From the NCBI GenBank assembly GCA_041172365.1, contig JBEDKD010000018.1:1-17316 (forward strand): a DNA stretch of 17,316 nucleotides. The letters run 5' to 3'. This stretch comes from JBEDKD01 sp041172365 (GTDB lineage: Bacteria > Cyanobacteriota > Cyanobacteriia > Cyanobacteriales > Microcoleaceae). Both the position numbers and the translations under genes were made by a program. Positions 8,601-15,019 of the stretch are shown piece after piece. The stretch's first letter is position 1; the number at the start of each line of letters is the position of its first letter. The notes under the pieces were generated by a model that searched no databases, was not told where the DNA came from, and saw only the letters and a list, made by a program, of their open reading frames with translations.

Positions 8601-10532
8601 ATTGGCATCGGCTACGGGAGTATATTTGAGGGTGGCAGTGCCATCATTGTTATTAGTAATGGTGGGCGTACCCGTTAAGGCTGTGTTATCGGAAGTTGTG
8701 GTGATCTTCAGGGCGTTAGTTGCGGTTTCCACATCGCTTATCCCTGTGAGAGTAATCGTTTGTTGTGCCGCGTCTTCATTAATCGCGGCTCGGTTAGCAA
8801 TGGTGTCGAGGGTGGGAGGTGTTGATGCTAGTGTATAGTAGCCATCATTGAGCAAAGTGGTATCAATACCGTTAAAGCTCACTTGGTTGGCACTGATGGT
8901 ACTATTGCTGGTAACGAAAGAGAAAGTACCTGTTTGACCAGCGCGATACAATAAGCGATAACTACCACTGGGAGTGCTACCTAATCCCGCGTCGGCAAAA
9001 TTGAAGGTGAGGTTAACAGTACCACCATTAGTATTGACATCGGTTTTATCGAGATACCACACGCGAGATAAACGGGTGTTAGCACCTGTGGGCAGGTCTG
9101 TTGTCACCAATGTAGCATTGGTAGTTTCTTTTTGACCCGCGATGAGGTAGTCACCAGTATCTTTTAAAAATGTACCATTATCAATCTTTAAACCGCCTGT
9201 GGTGTTGCCAGAAATGTTAGTGCCGTTGGCTTCTTGGCCAATTCCTGCTACATTCCAGTCGTAGTCACCATTGGCTGTGGTATCACCCACATATTTATCG
9301 TTGTTGATGGTGATGCTGTATTTAGCACCAAGGTAGTTATCCACTAGGGTGCGTTCGGCATTGTTCAAAGCTTTGTTGTACAATATGACTTCCGAAATAT
9401 CCCCATTGAAAAACAAGTCAGCTGCTGAGTTTGTTTCTCCAGCCCCTACCCGGAGAGGTTGGGTTGGATTTGGAGTAAAAGTAGTGAGGGATGTACTGGT
9501 TTGCTTGCCATTAACTGACAGTGTATTTTGACTGCCGTTGTAAGAACCAGAGGTAATGTACCCTGTATTCAAAGTCAATGCAGTAGAATCAGTTGCCATG
9601 TCCCAAGGAGTCGGGTCATTTTTTCCCAGCCACGATGACCATGTATTACCCGGTTGAGCGTAGAGTATATATCCTCTTAATGATGTTGCTGGCACTTCTT
9701 CTCGGCTCGTAATAGGAGATCGATATCCTGTACCACCCGCAACTTTGGTAACTGTAATAACAGTGAATTGAGCCGGATTCAAGCTGGCATTATAGGGGAC
9801 TTGATAGTATTGGCTGCTGCCATTAAATGAGAGAGTGGGTACGTTATTTAAGCCCGCCGTTTTATAGATTGGTTGATTCGCAGCAGTAGATTGAGACAAC
9901 GTGATACTATTACCAGATGAGTCGTTCCAAGTGCCGACAGAAGCTCCATTTGTGGCTCCTGTGATGGCATCGGCTTTTAGCCATAATTTTAAGTTATTTG
10001 TACCAGTTCCAACTCCACCCAATCCATCGCCTAAAATACCACTATAAGCGGCGGTGACTTCGGGAGAAAATGCTAAGGTTGATTTAATTTTACCGATGAT
10101 AAATTCTAGGTTCCAGTCTCCTCCTAATTTAGCATTTCCGGTGGGTGTGATGGATGCTGCAATGTTAGCTTTAGTTAATTGACTGAGGCGTTTAACAAAG
10201 GCTTTTCCTTCTTCAGTTTGGGCTACATTACATCCATAAAGGAGGATATCACCATTGGGAATTAAGGCTTTTCCCCACTGTTGAATCGGTTGTTGAAACT
10301 GGGCTAAATCCTGATTATTTAGGGTATCTGAACCCAGTTTTAAACTGCCTGAACTCCCGTGAGAAACGATATGAATCGCTTCAATATCTTTTTCTCCTGC
10401 CAAGGCTTGAGTAATTTGATCGATACCGCTAATCCTGTCATTTAAAATGACTATTTTCCCTGCCGTACTGTCTTTGATGAGGCTTTGATAATCCTGTACT
10501 GAAGCGTCAACAAAAATGATTTGATTGTTCAT
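5679..10532 (-). CDS. Giant DUF4347 / LamG / Ig / Calx-beta / RTX type I secretion substrate
   Basis: The 1617-residue protein has no Sec signal and is probably exported by a type I (ABC-HlyD-TolC) system and held at the surface or released. Domains in order: DUF4347 (about 4-165), with S57-H58-G and Y99-G-C101 and the hallmark KLGGDWNLE near 135-143; LamG/concanavalin-like (about 178-400); an uncharacterised segment with DYLIAG and TRLSRVWYLD (405-570); three cadherin/Ig-like repeats linked by VNDAPSF and VNDKPSF (573-896); Calx-beta (897-1005); a second Calx-beta-like domain (1006-1115); a T/P/V linker (1116-1154); a helical LTPEQ block (1155-1328); 19 RTX Ca-binding nonapeptides (1381-1551); and a C-terminal tail (1552-1617) like those recognised in type I secretion. 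ATG 10532 starts directly before DUF4347. No type I transporter is encoded in the window. The role is probably adhesion or matrix binding. DUF4347 might be a clan-CD-like protease, given its His/Cys pair. The DNA has a lower CGCG density than its neighbours. Confidence 0.95.
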   Translation of the reverse strand: MNNQIIFVDASVQDYQSLIKDSTAGKIVILNDRISGIDQITQALAGEKDIEAIHIVSHGSSGSLKLGSDTLNNQDLAQFQQPIQQWGKALIPNGDILLYGCNVAQTEEGKAFVKRLSQLTKANIAASITPTGNAKLGGDWNLEFIIGKIKSTLAFSPEVTAAYSGILGDGLGGVGTGTNNLKLWLKADAITGATNGASVGTWNDSSGNSITLSQSTAANQPIYKTAGLNNVPTLSFNGSSQYYQVPYNASLNPAQFTVITVTKVAGGTGYRSPITSREEVPATSLRGYILYAQPGNTWSSWLGKNDPTPWDMATDSTALTLNTGYITSGSYNGSQNTLSVNGKQTSTSLTTFTPNPTQPLRVGAGETNSAADLFFNGDISEVILYNKALNNAERTLVDNYLGAKYSITINNDKYVGDTTANGDYDWNVAGIGQEANGTNISGNTTGGLKIDNGTFLKDTGDYLIAGQKETTNATLVTTDLPTGANTRLSRVWYLDKTDVNTNGGTVNLTFNFADAGLGSTPSGSYRLLYRAGQTGTFSFVTSNSTISANQVSFNGIDTTLLNDGYYTLASTPPTLDTIANRAAINEDAAQQTITLTGISDVETATNALKITTTSDNTALTGTPTITNNNDGTATLKYTPVADANGTANISVTVTDGDGGSVTKSFGVTVNPVNDAPSFTANNPTAVNEDAGAQTIANWATFNPGGGADEKTQTATYTVTNIKKPSLFAVAPAIDANGRLTYTPAPDANGISTFDVQVKDSGGTANGGVDTSTTQNFSITVNPVNDKPSFSNLGKQILTSWTNTAQTVPGWVNNVIFGPANESTQTVKTYIVSNNDNTLFTAQPSVANNGTLTYTPSGKPGTATVDVQLQDDGGIANGGVDTSDKATFNITIPAPKVNLSTSTTTASEAAKTGLTLTATTEGKVIGDQTVDLALTGTANGADFTGTIPTQITIPDGSTTGQVTLTVNDDSLAEGNEIATFSISKPSAGIVLGNTTSQGIIIGDNDVAGITVNPTSGLTTTEAGGTATFTVQLNTQPTAPVTIGLTSSKTTEGTVDKSSVTFDSSNWNQPQKVTVTGVNDSVVDGNQAYQIITSADTTTADTNYKGVKPADVAVINIDTTPTVTPTVTPTVTPTTVTPTVTPSVTPSVTPTPIPQTGEEILNYIKGLTPEQLAAVTPQQWQMLIPEQNQALLQGLTGQQLQAFTPQQIQSLIQKLTPEQIKVIYRNLTQEQLQGLTSQQILAFLQGLTQQQRQGVTPELLGGTIQKLTPQQLQGISPELIKKLQVLPPQQLQTVIKGLNSEQSSAFLKALTPQQLQVLTPEQLQVLFPSPILECIDPKIPLPNFNQPHATNNLIIGNPGVIEGTNKNDQFNGSSNPNLFSGKGGDDNLIGGVSNDTLFGNKGNDYIDGQGGNDWLYGGKNNDIVIGGFGEDTLFGDSGNDTLNGSEDNDILYGGKNDDWLSGGKGNDSLIGQVGNDVLFGDQGDDSLDGGSGNDTLLGGSGNDTLFGGENDDILDGGIGDNSLNGGVGNDTLYGCGENNTLTGGDGNDLFILGFPKSLNIITDFTKGSDKIAVSGASFSQLDLVQDSANTLIKLKNGQQIGTLLNVNASQLSADNFLSV
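5880..6392 (-). repeat. 19 RTX nonapeptide (GGxGNDxLx) repeats inside the secreted protein
   Basis: I count 19 consecutive nine-residue units, for example SGNDTLFGG, VGNDVLFGD and KGNDYIDGQ. They cover residues 1381-1551 with no break in register. This is the parallel beta-roll that folds on calcium after secretion. At DNA level the 27-nt units are degenerate, so recent slippage is not evident. Confidence 0.9.
6549..7040 (-). repeat. LTPEQL / TPQQIQ helical repeats inside the secreted protein
   Basis: Residues 1165-1328 repeat L-[TNP]-[PQS]-[EQ]-Q-L modules of 9 and 11-12 residues, for example LTPEQLAAV, LTGQQLQAF and LTPQQLQVL. Many pair into 19-20-residue units such as LTGQQLQAFTPQQIQSLIQK. 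T/S-P-E/Q-Q is a typical helix N-cap, so each module should form one short helix. They resemble the LTxAQIAAL-type repeats of other large bacterial adhesins. I do not recognise a named domain. Confidence 0.8.
7071..7187 (-). repeat. TPTV/TPSV minisatellite linker inside the secreted protein
   Basis: A 12-nt unit (GGTGTTACCGTT and variants on the plus strand) encodes TPTVTPTVTP... over residues 1116-1154, with one irregular insertion (TPTTVTP). It forms an extended Thr/Pro linker between the Calx-beta part and the helical repeats. The copies are near-identical in DNA, so length variation is likely. Confidence 0.8.
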
Positions 10533-10636
10533 AATGATTTGTGACTTGATCTTTTGAGTTTGGTATTGGTGATGCGAGAAGTGATCATTCTTACGGTTGA
10601 TTTAGCTTTCGCGACAAGAATATGATCGCCGCTGAG

Positions 10637-10718
10637 GGGCGAAGCATTCCGGTAGATAGCCTATTGGTTATTACCTGGGATTGATACCCGGAATGCTTCG
10701 CCCTACCTACCGGAATGC
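10637..10718. repeat. 16-bp inverted repeat GGGCGAAGCATTCCGG with third partial copy
   Basis: GGGCGAAGCATTCCGG (10637-10652) and its exact complement CCGGAATGCTTCGCCC (10688-10703) are 35 nt apart. Another CCGGAATGC follows at 10710-10718, leading into GGGCTACGCGCAGGCTAGGC. GCGAAGCATTCCGG-type segments are a familiar dispersed repeat of cyanobacterial genomes. The pair could form a long cruciform or RNA hairpin. Confidence 0.8.
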
Positions 10719-10923
10719 TATGGGCTACGCGCAGGCTAGGCAAACTAGGAAATTGGGATGCTCCCTTGCTTGATGCTGTTGATTTTTGGTCAAACTGAGA
10801 TATTGAGCACAAAGATACTGAGGATCAAGAGCTTATTTCTCATGAAAAACAGACATCATTGATTAGAATTTTTTATATGCTGCCATCAACAAGAGGAAAC
10901 TTTTGTCAATTCTTTTGGGCGAA

Positions 10924-10940
10924 CAGAAACCTGGTTTCTG
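10924..10940. repeat. CAGAAACCTGGTTTCTG palindrome, related to the copies near 5400
   Basis: A 17-nt palindrome with one central base, sharing AGAAACC-N-GGTTTCT with the repeats at 5395-5409 and 5445-5459. The AGTCATC tail is absent, so this copy is shorter or diverged. Confidence 0.7.
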
Positions 10941-11098
10941 TAGGGACAGAGACATTGTGGATTAGACGTAAATTTATATCTCATACAGAGGGTAGTTTTG
11001 TCAAGCTTTTTTTCTGGAAGTCACAAATCGTCATAAAGTAAAATGATGAGGGGCGGGTTTTTGAGGCGATTGGTTTGGTGGCATAGATGTTGGTGAAG

Positions 11099-11135
11099 GA
11101 GCCCCTACAGGAAGAAACGGGGTTTGGAGGGGCTC
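11099..11135 (-). terminator. Possible weak terminator of the C39-peptidase gene
   Basis: GAGCCCCT (11099-11106) and AGGGGCTC (11128-11135) make an 8-bp GC-rich stem with a 21-nt loop, starting 22 nt after the gene's stop on the minus strand. No T-run follows, so this may be a stabilising hairpin or part of a dispersed repeat rather than a true terminator. Confidence 0.3.
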
Positions 11136-11157
11136 ACGATCGCGTGTCTTTTGGCAA

Positions 11158-13806
11158 TTAAGGAGAAATAAAATGAGCCCAAACATTACCATCAGGTCCG
11201 GCAACCTGATTTAAGTAATTATAGGGATAAAGTAAGTGAGAACCTTCCGTATCACTATAACCCGTTAACGCGTCTCCCCAAGGATCATTAACAATAAATC
11301 CTTGACTGTTATAACCAATTACCGTAAGAATATGACCACTCGCGGTAAAATCACCTGCTAAAACAATCGGACGGCGATTAATTAATTCTGATTTTAGCTC
11401 GGACCAAGTCCTCGTTGTACTAAAACTTGTCTTAAATTTATAGGCACGAATTAAGGCCGTCAGCACATTATGCTCCGTTTGGGAACCCTCCCCCGCGTAG
11501 TCAATACACCATTGTAATAATTCATCCTCTAATTGGCCGCCATCTTGAGATTCCACGCCATAATAAGAGAAACACATCGCGATCGATGTGACATTACAAG
11601 TTGACCAATAAAAACGCGGATTATCTAGTTGGGACAAATACCCGACATTTAATTCGACATTATTAGGTATAGGATTGAATACTTGATCACCACGACGAAA
11701 TACTGCATTACTGGGGAAGAGATAACCCGTATTCCCAAAATTAGGAAACTCTTCATTCATCGCGACTTTCACGTGACTACTTTCAATCGTATAACTACTA
11801 ATTCCATAGACTCGTCCCACTACTAAAGGGGTTTTGTCATTTCCCGTTAAGAGATCGGAATCTAGGGGTTTTTTCTTCAAAAAACAAGGTTTTTGAATCG
11901 TTGTCGTCAGGGCTTTCGGATCGTAGGGAATCCGTTTATTATTCTTTTTAATTTGAACGTGTTGCCAATAGACATATCCCACATTACCAAACCCCGGTAT
12001 GGACTCGGCTAATGTCACACGAAAATGTCCTTTAATACAAGCATATCCCGTAACTGGATAAACTTTTCCTAGGGGTAATTGTGCCTTTTGATTCGCGGCT
12101 AAAGTTGATGAATCTTGAGGTTTTGCCTTAAGAAGTGTTGGTTTGACTACTACTAAAAGTTGTGCGGGCGCGATCGTGGTTTCTGGTACTTCAGAAATAT
12201 CAAAAACGAGTCGTTTTTTGCCCTTGGTTAATTGCACATGGGGTTCATAAAAATAACCATATCTTCCTAAGGGAGTAATAGGAGGATCTAAGACGACTTT
12301 TAAATGACCATTAACCAGTCCATATTTACTTACTGTATAAGATTGACCGCTTCGGACAAATATTTTTTGTTCCTCTGTCAAATTATCTGCATCTATGGGT
12401 GAAAACTTAAAGAAAGTATCTTGCGCGACCTTCAATTTTAAGGTTTCTCCCGCGTTACTCGCGTCCGTGACAACAGTCAGATTAATAATCTGACTGGCCA
12501 CCATTTTCCCCGCGCTATTTAATCCTTTTAAACGTAACCAACGGGAACCCGCGATACTAAATCCTTTATCTAAATTCACTTGCCAAGTGCCATTAGTGCG
12601 ATTTAAGACGACTTTTAAGGCAAATTTATCTTCGGCTAATAGGGAAACATTCACCATTGTCTTGACATCGAATTTACCCTGTAAAATGACGGGTTTGTTG
12701 ACTAAAAATTCCTTGGGACTTTGATATGTTAAATTGGGTGTGGGATCGAAAACTTTACCCCCGCGAGTAAATTGGACAAAATCAGGATAAAGATACCCTG
12801 TATTACCAAATTTGGGGATATTTTCGCTGAGGGCAACTTTAATGTGTCCTTCTTCAAAGGTATAACTGGAAATTCCATAGATCGTTCCCACGGTTAATGT
12901 CACTTTTTCATCGGGTTTTAAGGTGACGGCATCGACGGGACGTTTCTTAAAGGCGGTTGTTTTTATGATATTGAGTAAAAGGGCATCGCGATCGAAAACA
13001 ACTTGCTTACCATCTTTCCAAATTTGGACATGGAGCGCGTAAATATATCCCACTGAGCCAAACCCGGTTATGGGTTGAGCTAAACTAACTCGAAAATGGC
13101 CTTCAACCGGAGCATAACCGAGAATAATATAATTTTCCCCTTGGGTTAAGGTTGCTTGTAAACTGGAAGGAAGTTGGGAAGAATCATCGGGACGTAATTT
13201 AATGGGGGTAGTTTTCACTATTTTTAATAATGCCGTCCCGCTTGGAACTTGGCGAACATTAGATGAATTAGTGATCAGTTTTGATCCTTGAGCTAAGAGG
13301 ACTTGATTAGGAGAAAAATAACCGATTTTTCCTATGGTGGGAAGGGGGTTAATTAATTCAACTTTGAGATAATTATTGGTAAATTCAAAGCTATTAATGC
13401 CTAAAACTTGACCTTCTTGGAGAGGTAATTTTTCTTGCGCCTTGAGAGTCGCGTCATCGGAGGGTTTGAGTTTAAAGGTAGTTTGTTGAAGCGTAACTAG
13501 GGTAAAAGGCGCACTAAGGGCTTGAGTATTAACATTAATATTGACAATTTGTTCACTGACAACCTTTCCGGTTTTATCGGTTCCTTTTAGACGTAACCAG
13601 CGTATTCCCGCGGTGGTAAACCCTTTATCGAGACTGACACTCCATAATCCGGTGCTAGTGTTGAGGGTAATATTGAGAGGATATTTATCCTCGGCAATGA
13701 GGGAAACGGTGGTGACAATTTTGGGATCGAAGGTTCCGACTAAAACGGTGGCCTGGTTGACGAGAACTTCTTTAGGGGCAAGATAAGTCAGGATACTGGT
13801 GCTCAT
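11158..13806 (-). CDS. Modular protein: duplicated Ig-like + 3 SH3-like blocks and a C39-like cysteine peptidase
   Basis: The 882-residue product (counted from ATG 13806) ends in a papain-fold C39-like peptidase domain (about 715-882). Its visible catalytic residues are Q726 (oxyanion hole), C737 in YWSTCNVTSIAM, H825 in SGHILTVIGY and D841 in IVNDPWGD. Before it come two parallel blocks, each with an Ig-like domain (6-93 and 359-448) and three SH3-like repeats of ~65 residues (about 108-170, 197-262, 281-347; then 460-527, 553-620, 636-704). The repeats share KxxPxD, GHxKV and G-GNxGYxYPxxVQ. There is no signal peptide, membrane helix or RTX tail, so location and export route are unknown. 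A TTG nine bases upstream (13815) could start it, but ATG 13806 is preferred; neither has a clear Shine-Dalgarno. It lies upstream of the RTX gene on the same strand. It could process a surface protein or bind cell wall, which is inference only. Confidence 0.92.
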   Translation of the reverse strand: MSTSILTYLAPKEVLVNQATVLVGTFDPKIVTTVSLIAEDKYPLNITLNTSTGLWSVSLDKGFTTAGIRWLRLKGTDKTGKVVSEQIVNINVNTQALSAPFTLVTLQQTTFKLKPSDDATLKAQEKLPLQEGQVLGINSFEFTNNYLKVELINPLPTIGKIGYFSPNQVLLAQGSKLITNSSNVRQVPSGTALLKIVKTTPIKLRPDDSSQLPSSLQATLTQGENYIILGYAPVEGHFRVSLAQPITGFGSVGYIYALHVQIWKDGKQVVFDRDALLLNIIKTTAFKKRPVDAVTLKPDEKVTLTVGTIYGISSYTFEEGHIKVALSENIPKFGNTGYLYPDFVQFTRGGKVFDPTPNLTYQSPKEFLVNKPVILQGKFDVKTMVNVSLLAEDKFALKVVLNRTNGTWQVNLDKGFSIAGSRWLRLKGLNSAGKMVASQIINLTVVTDASNAGETLKLKVAQDTFFKFSPIDADNLTEEQKIFVRSGQSYTVSKYGLVNGHLKVVLDPPITPLGRYGYFYEPHVQLTKGKKRLVFDISEVPETTIAPAQLLVVVKPTLLKAKPQDSSTLAANQKAQLPLGKVYPVTGYACIKGHFRVTLAESIPGFGNVGYVYWQHVQIKKNNKRIPYDPKALTTTIQKPCFLKKKPLDSDLLTGNDKTPLVVGRVYGISSYTIESSHVKVAMNEEFPNFGNTGYLFPSNAVFRRGDQVFNPIPNNVELNVGYLSQLDNPRFYWSTCNVTSIAMCFSYYGVESQDGGQLEDELLQWCIDYAGEGSQTEHNVLTALIRAYKFKTSFSTTRTWSELKSELINRRPIVLAGDFTASGHILTVIGYNSQGFIVNDPWGDALTGYSDTEGSHLLYPYNYLNQVAGPDGNVWAHFISP
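11674..13791 (-). repeat. Internal duplication of a ~353-residue block in the C39-peptidase protein
   Basis: Block A (residues 6-358, 13791-12733) and block B (359-711, 12732-11674) carry the same order Ig, SH3-1, SH3-2, SH3-3. Matching pairs are LTYLAPKEVLVN with LTYQSPKEFLVN, GHFRVSLAQPITGFGSVGY with GHFRVTLAESIPGFGNVGY, and YGISSYTFEEGHIKVA with YGISSYTIESSHVKVA. Repeats are more alike across blocks than within a block, so the whole block was duplicated at once. Confidence 0.85.
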
Positions 13807-14015
13807 AGTTGTCAAAGTTGGGTGGTTGGTCTGATTCTATAAGTCCTGAGACGCTTTACTACTTTATCATCTAATTGGGATTTATAATGAGTTCCCCAAC
13901 AAAACTCTACTTAAATTATTAATTAAGCATTTGAACAATACTATAACTGAGGGCAAAGCATCGCGAAAATATGCTGATAAATCTTTTATAGACATTTACC
14001 AAAAATGATGTCAAT

Positions 14016-14034
14016 CCCAGGCAAGATGCCTGGG
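14016..14034. repeat. Perfect 8-bp hairpin CCCAGGCA-AGA-TGCCTGGG
   Basis: CCCAGGCA (14016-14023) and TGCCTGGG (14027-14034) enclose AGA. The GGCAAGATGCC core is of a type commonly dispersed between cyanobacterial genes. There is no adjacent T-run, so a terminator is unlikely. Confidence 0.7.
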
Positions 14035-14408
14035 CCACAGTTGTTGGATATCTGGAAAGAAATCGGTGGATTTTGTGGTTTTCAATAGCCCCCCCATCTT
14101 TCGACAAACTCTATAATTACATAACACATATCTCTGGGAAAATGTGTGAAGTTATTTTTTTTTGAATAACCCTTTTTTTTGACTGAAATAATTGATTTTC
14201 GGTGCATAAGATAACAGCAAATGTCAAAAAAATGCCTGGTTTGGCTGTAGTGCCTTAGTGCAATAACATACTTGAGAATGAAGGGCAAATTAACCGATCG
14301 CGCTTATATCTTGTCAGTATCGGTTGTGACGCGATCGAAGATTTGGGAAATCCGGCACCGCGATCAAACCATCATCGGCTTTTCCTGTGAATGAGATCAA
14401 AAGCGATT

Positions 14409-14531
14409 TTTGTTAAGTTATATTAACATAATTGACCCACTGCCAGCAATTTTTCGGGTTTCTCATCCTCTTTTAATGACCATTTTTCCTTCAGAGCCTC
14501 GGTTTCTCTGGGGACAAGTTTGTTAAGTTAT
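14409..14531. promoter_or_regulatory. Paired TTTGTTAAGTTAT direct repeats upstream of the 70-residue gene
   Basis: Two exact 13-nt copies (14409-14421 and 14519-14531) start 110 nt apart. The first is part of a dyad, GTTAA...TTAAC (14412-14427). The second ends 11 nt before TTGACA at 14543-14548. The spacing and position suggest regulator sites, but no known operator is recognised and no clear -10 lies 17 nt after TTGACA (TATAGA at 14570-14575 is 21 nt away). Confidence 0.35.
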
Positions 14532-14669
14532 GCGACAATTTCTTGACATTTTTCTCCACATTCTGTAACTATAGATACAGAAAGAAATGTTGATAAGTCA
14601 ATCTGCAAGGTTAACTTGGTGTTTAAGGATTCTGAGTCAGCCTTTGGGGTTAGCAATTATGCAAAGGAT

Positions 14670-14674
14670 GGAGG
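14670..14674 (+). promoter_or_regulatory. Shine-Dalgarno GGAGG that decides the start at 14680
   Basis: GGAGG followed by G sits 5 nt before ATG 14680. The other in-frame ATGs (14587, 14659, 14668) lack such a site. Most genes in this window have no visible Shine-Dalgarno, which makes this one informative. Confidence 0.6.
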
Positions 14675-14679
14675 GAATT

Positions 14680-14892
14680 ATGCAACGCGATCGTGTAACG
14701 TCGGTATTGGCTTTATTTTGTGAACTAAATCAGGGCATGAAGCCTTCCACTTGGGTGAAATTAAAAGAATTACCTCACCCCTTTAGCGCTGATGAAGCTC
14801 TGTTATTATGTCAAGAATCAGAAGACGACTGGCTCGCGTGGATACCCAGTTATGGGGAAGCCAAATTACATCGCTCCCAGTTTATCGCGTAA
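14680..14892 (+). CDS. Small conserved-looking cyanobacterial protein (70 residues)
   Basis: This is a small soluble protein of unknown function. It has a helical start (MQRDRVTSVLALFCELNQGM) and a body with WVKLKELPHPFSADEALLLC and DDWLAWIPSYGEAKLHRSQF. It has no signal peptide or membrane segment. The frame opens further upstream at ATG 14587, but I chose ATG 14680 because GGAGG (14670-14674) sits exactly 5 nt before it, the best ribosome site in the window. The 31 extra residues (MLISQSARLTWCLRILSQPL...) also look unlike the rest. It is followed 128 nt later by another small gene in the same direction. The pattern of tryptophans and acidic residues suggests a protein-binding domain, but I cannot name a family. 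Confidence 0.72.
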   Translation: MQRDRVTSVLALFCELNQGMKPSTWVKLKELPHPFSADEALLLCQESEDDWLAWIPSYGEAKLHRSQFIA

Positions 14893-14909
14893 ATTCCCCG
14901 AAATTAAAA

Positions 14910-14932
14910 AATGAATATTTATATCATTCATT
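14910..14932. repeat. AATGAAT / ATTCATT inverted repeat between two small genes
   Basis: AATGAAT (14910-14916) and ATTCATT (14926-14932) surround 9 AT-rich bases, just after the stop of the 70-residue gene. It is AT-rich with no T-tail, so it is a weak terminator at best and could be an operator for the next gene. A TATATT (14979-14984) follows. Confidence 0.35.
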
Positions 14933-15019
14933 CCCTGGTTGATCCATCTTCGGTTAAACTGGGGAGTGAATGTTTCGTTATATTAAGAATCGGAAATCTG
15001 AAATTATTGGACACCCACT

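Larger units (their letters stand above)
10533..11157. other. Gene-free 625-nt stretch between the two large minus-strand genes
   Basis: It holds a 16-bp inverted repeat (10637-10703) with an extra half-copy, a 17-nt CAGAAACCTGGTTTCTG palindrome (10924-10940), a GAGGGGCGGGTTTTT segment (about 11048-11062) and the GAGCCCCT inverted repeat (11099-11135). An open frame at 10591-10812 (minus) runs through the inverted repeats and looks like chance. The promoter of the RTX gene should lie within about 10533-10640, but I see no consensus box. Confidence 0.6.
13807..14679. other. Gene-free ~870-nt stretch with hairpins, direct repeats and a possible promoter
   Basis: No convincing gene is seen; the short minus-strand frames at 13919-14288 look like chance. 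It contains a hairpin at 14016-14034, long T-runs around 14155-14180 (one flanked by GTTATT and AATAAC), a 7-bp inverted repeat AACCGAT/ATCGGTT (14292-14298 and 14319-14325), two copies of TTTGTTAAGTTAT (14409-14421 and 14519-14531) and a TTGACA at 14543-14548. The promoter of the C39 gene should be in its left part. The right part is the likely control region of the 70-residue gene. Confidence 0.55.

Noticed and set aside
6131..9531. Many open frames on both strands within the RTX gene
   Set aside because: They are shadows of its periodic coding sequence (for example Cys/Trp/Tyr-rich frames opposite the TPTV repeats).
10591..10812. A 73-codon open frame on the minus strand between the two large genes
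   Set aside because: It runs through the 16-bp inverted repeat and its partial copy, has no ribosome site and no protein-like pattern.
10859..11041. A 60-codon plus-strand frame containing the CAGAAACCTGGTTTCTG palindrome
   Set aside because: No ribosome site or protein-like features; overlaps a dispersed repeat.
14016..14034. Terminator hairpin
   Set aside because: The stem is good, but no T-run follows on either strand and no gene ends nearby.
13919..14288. Two short overlapping minus-strand frames upstream of the C39 gene
   Set aside because: Low-complexity, hydrophobic/serine-rich chance translations crossing T-runs and a hairpin; no ribosome site.
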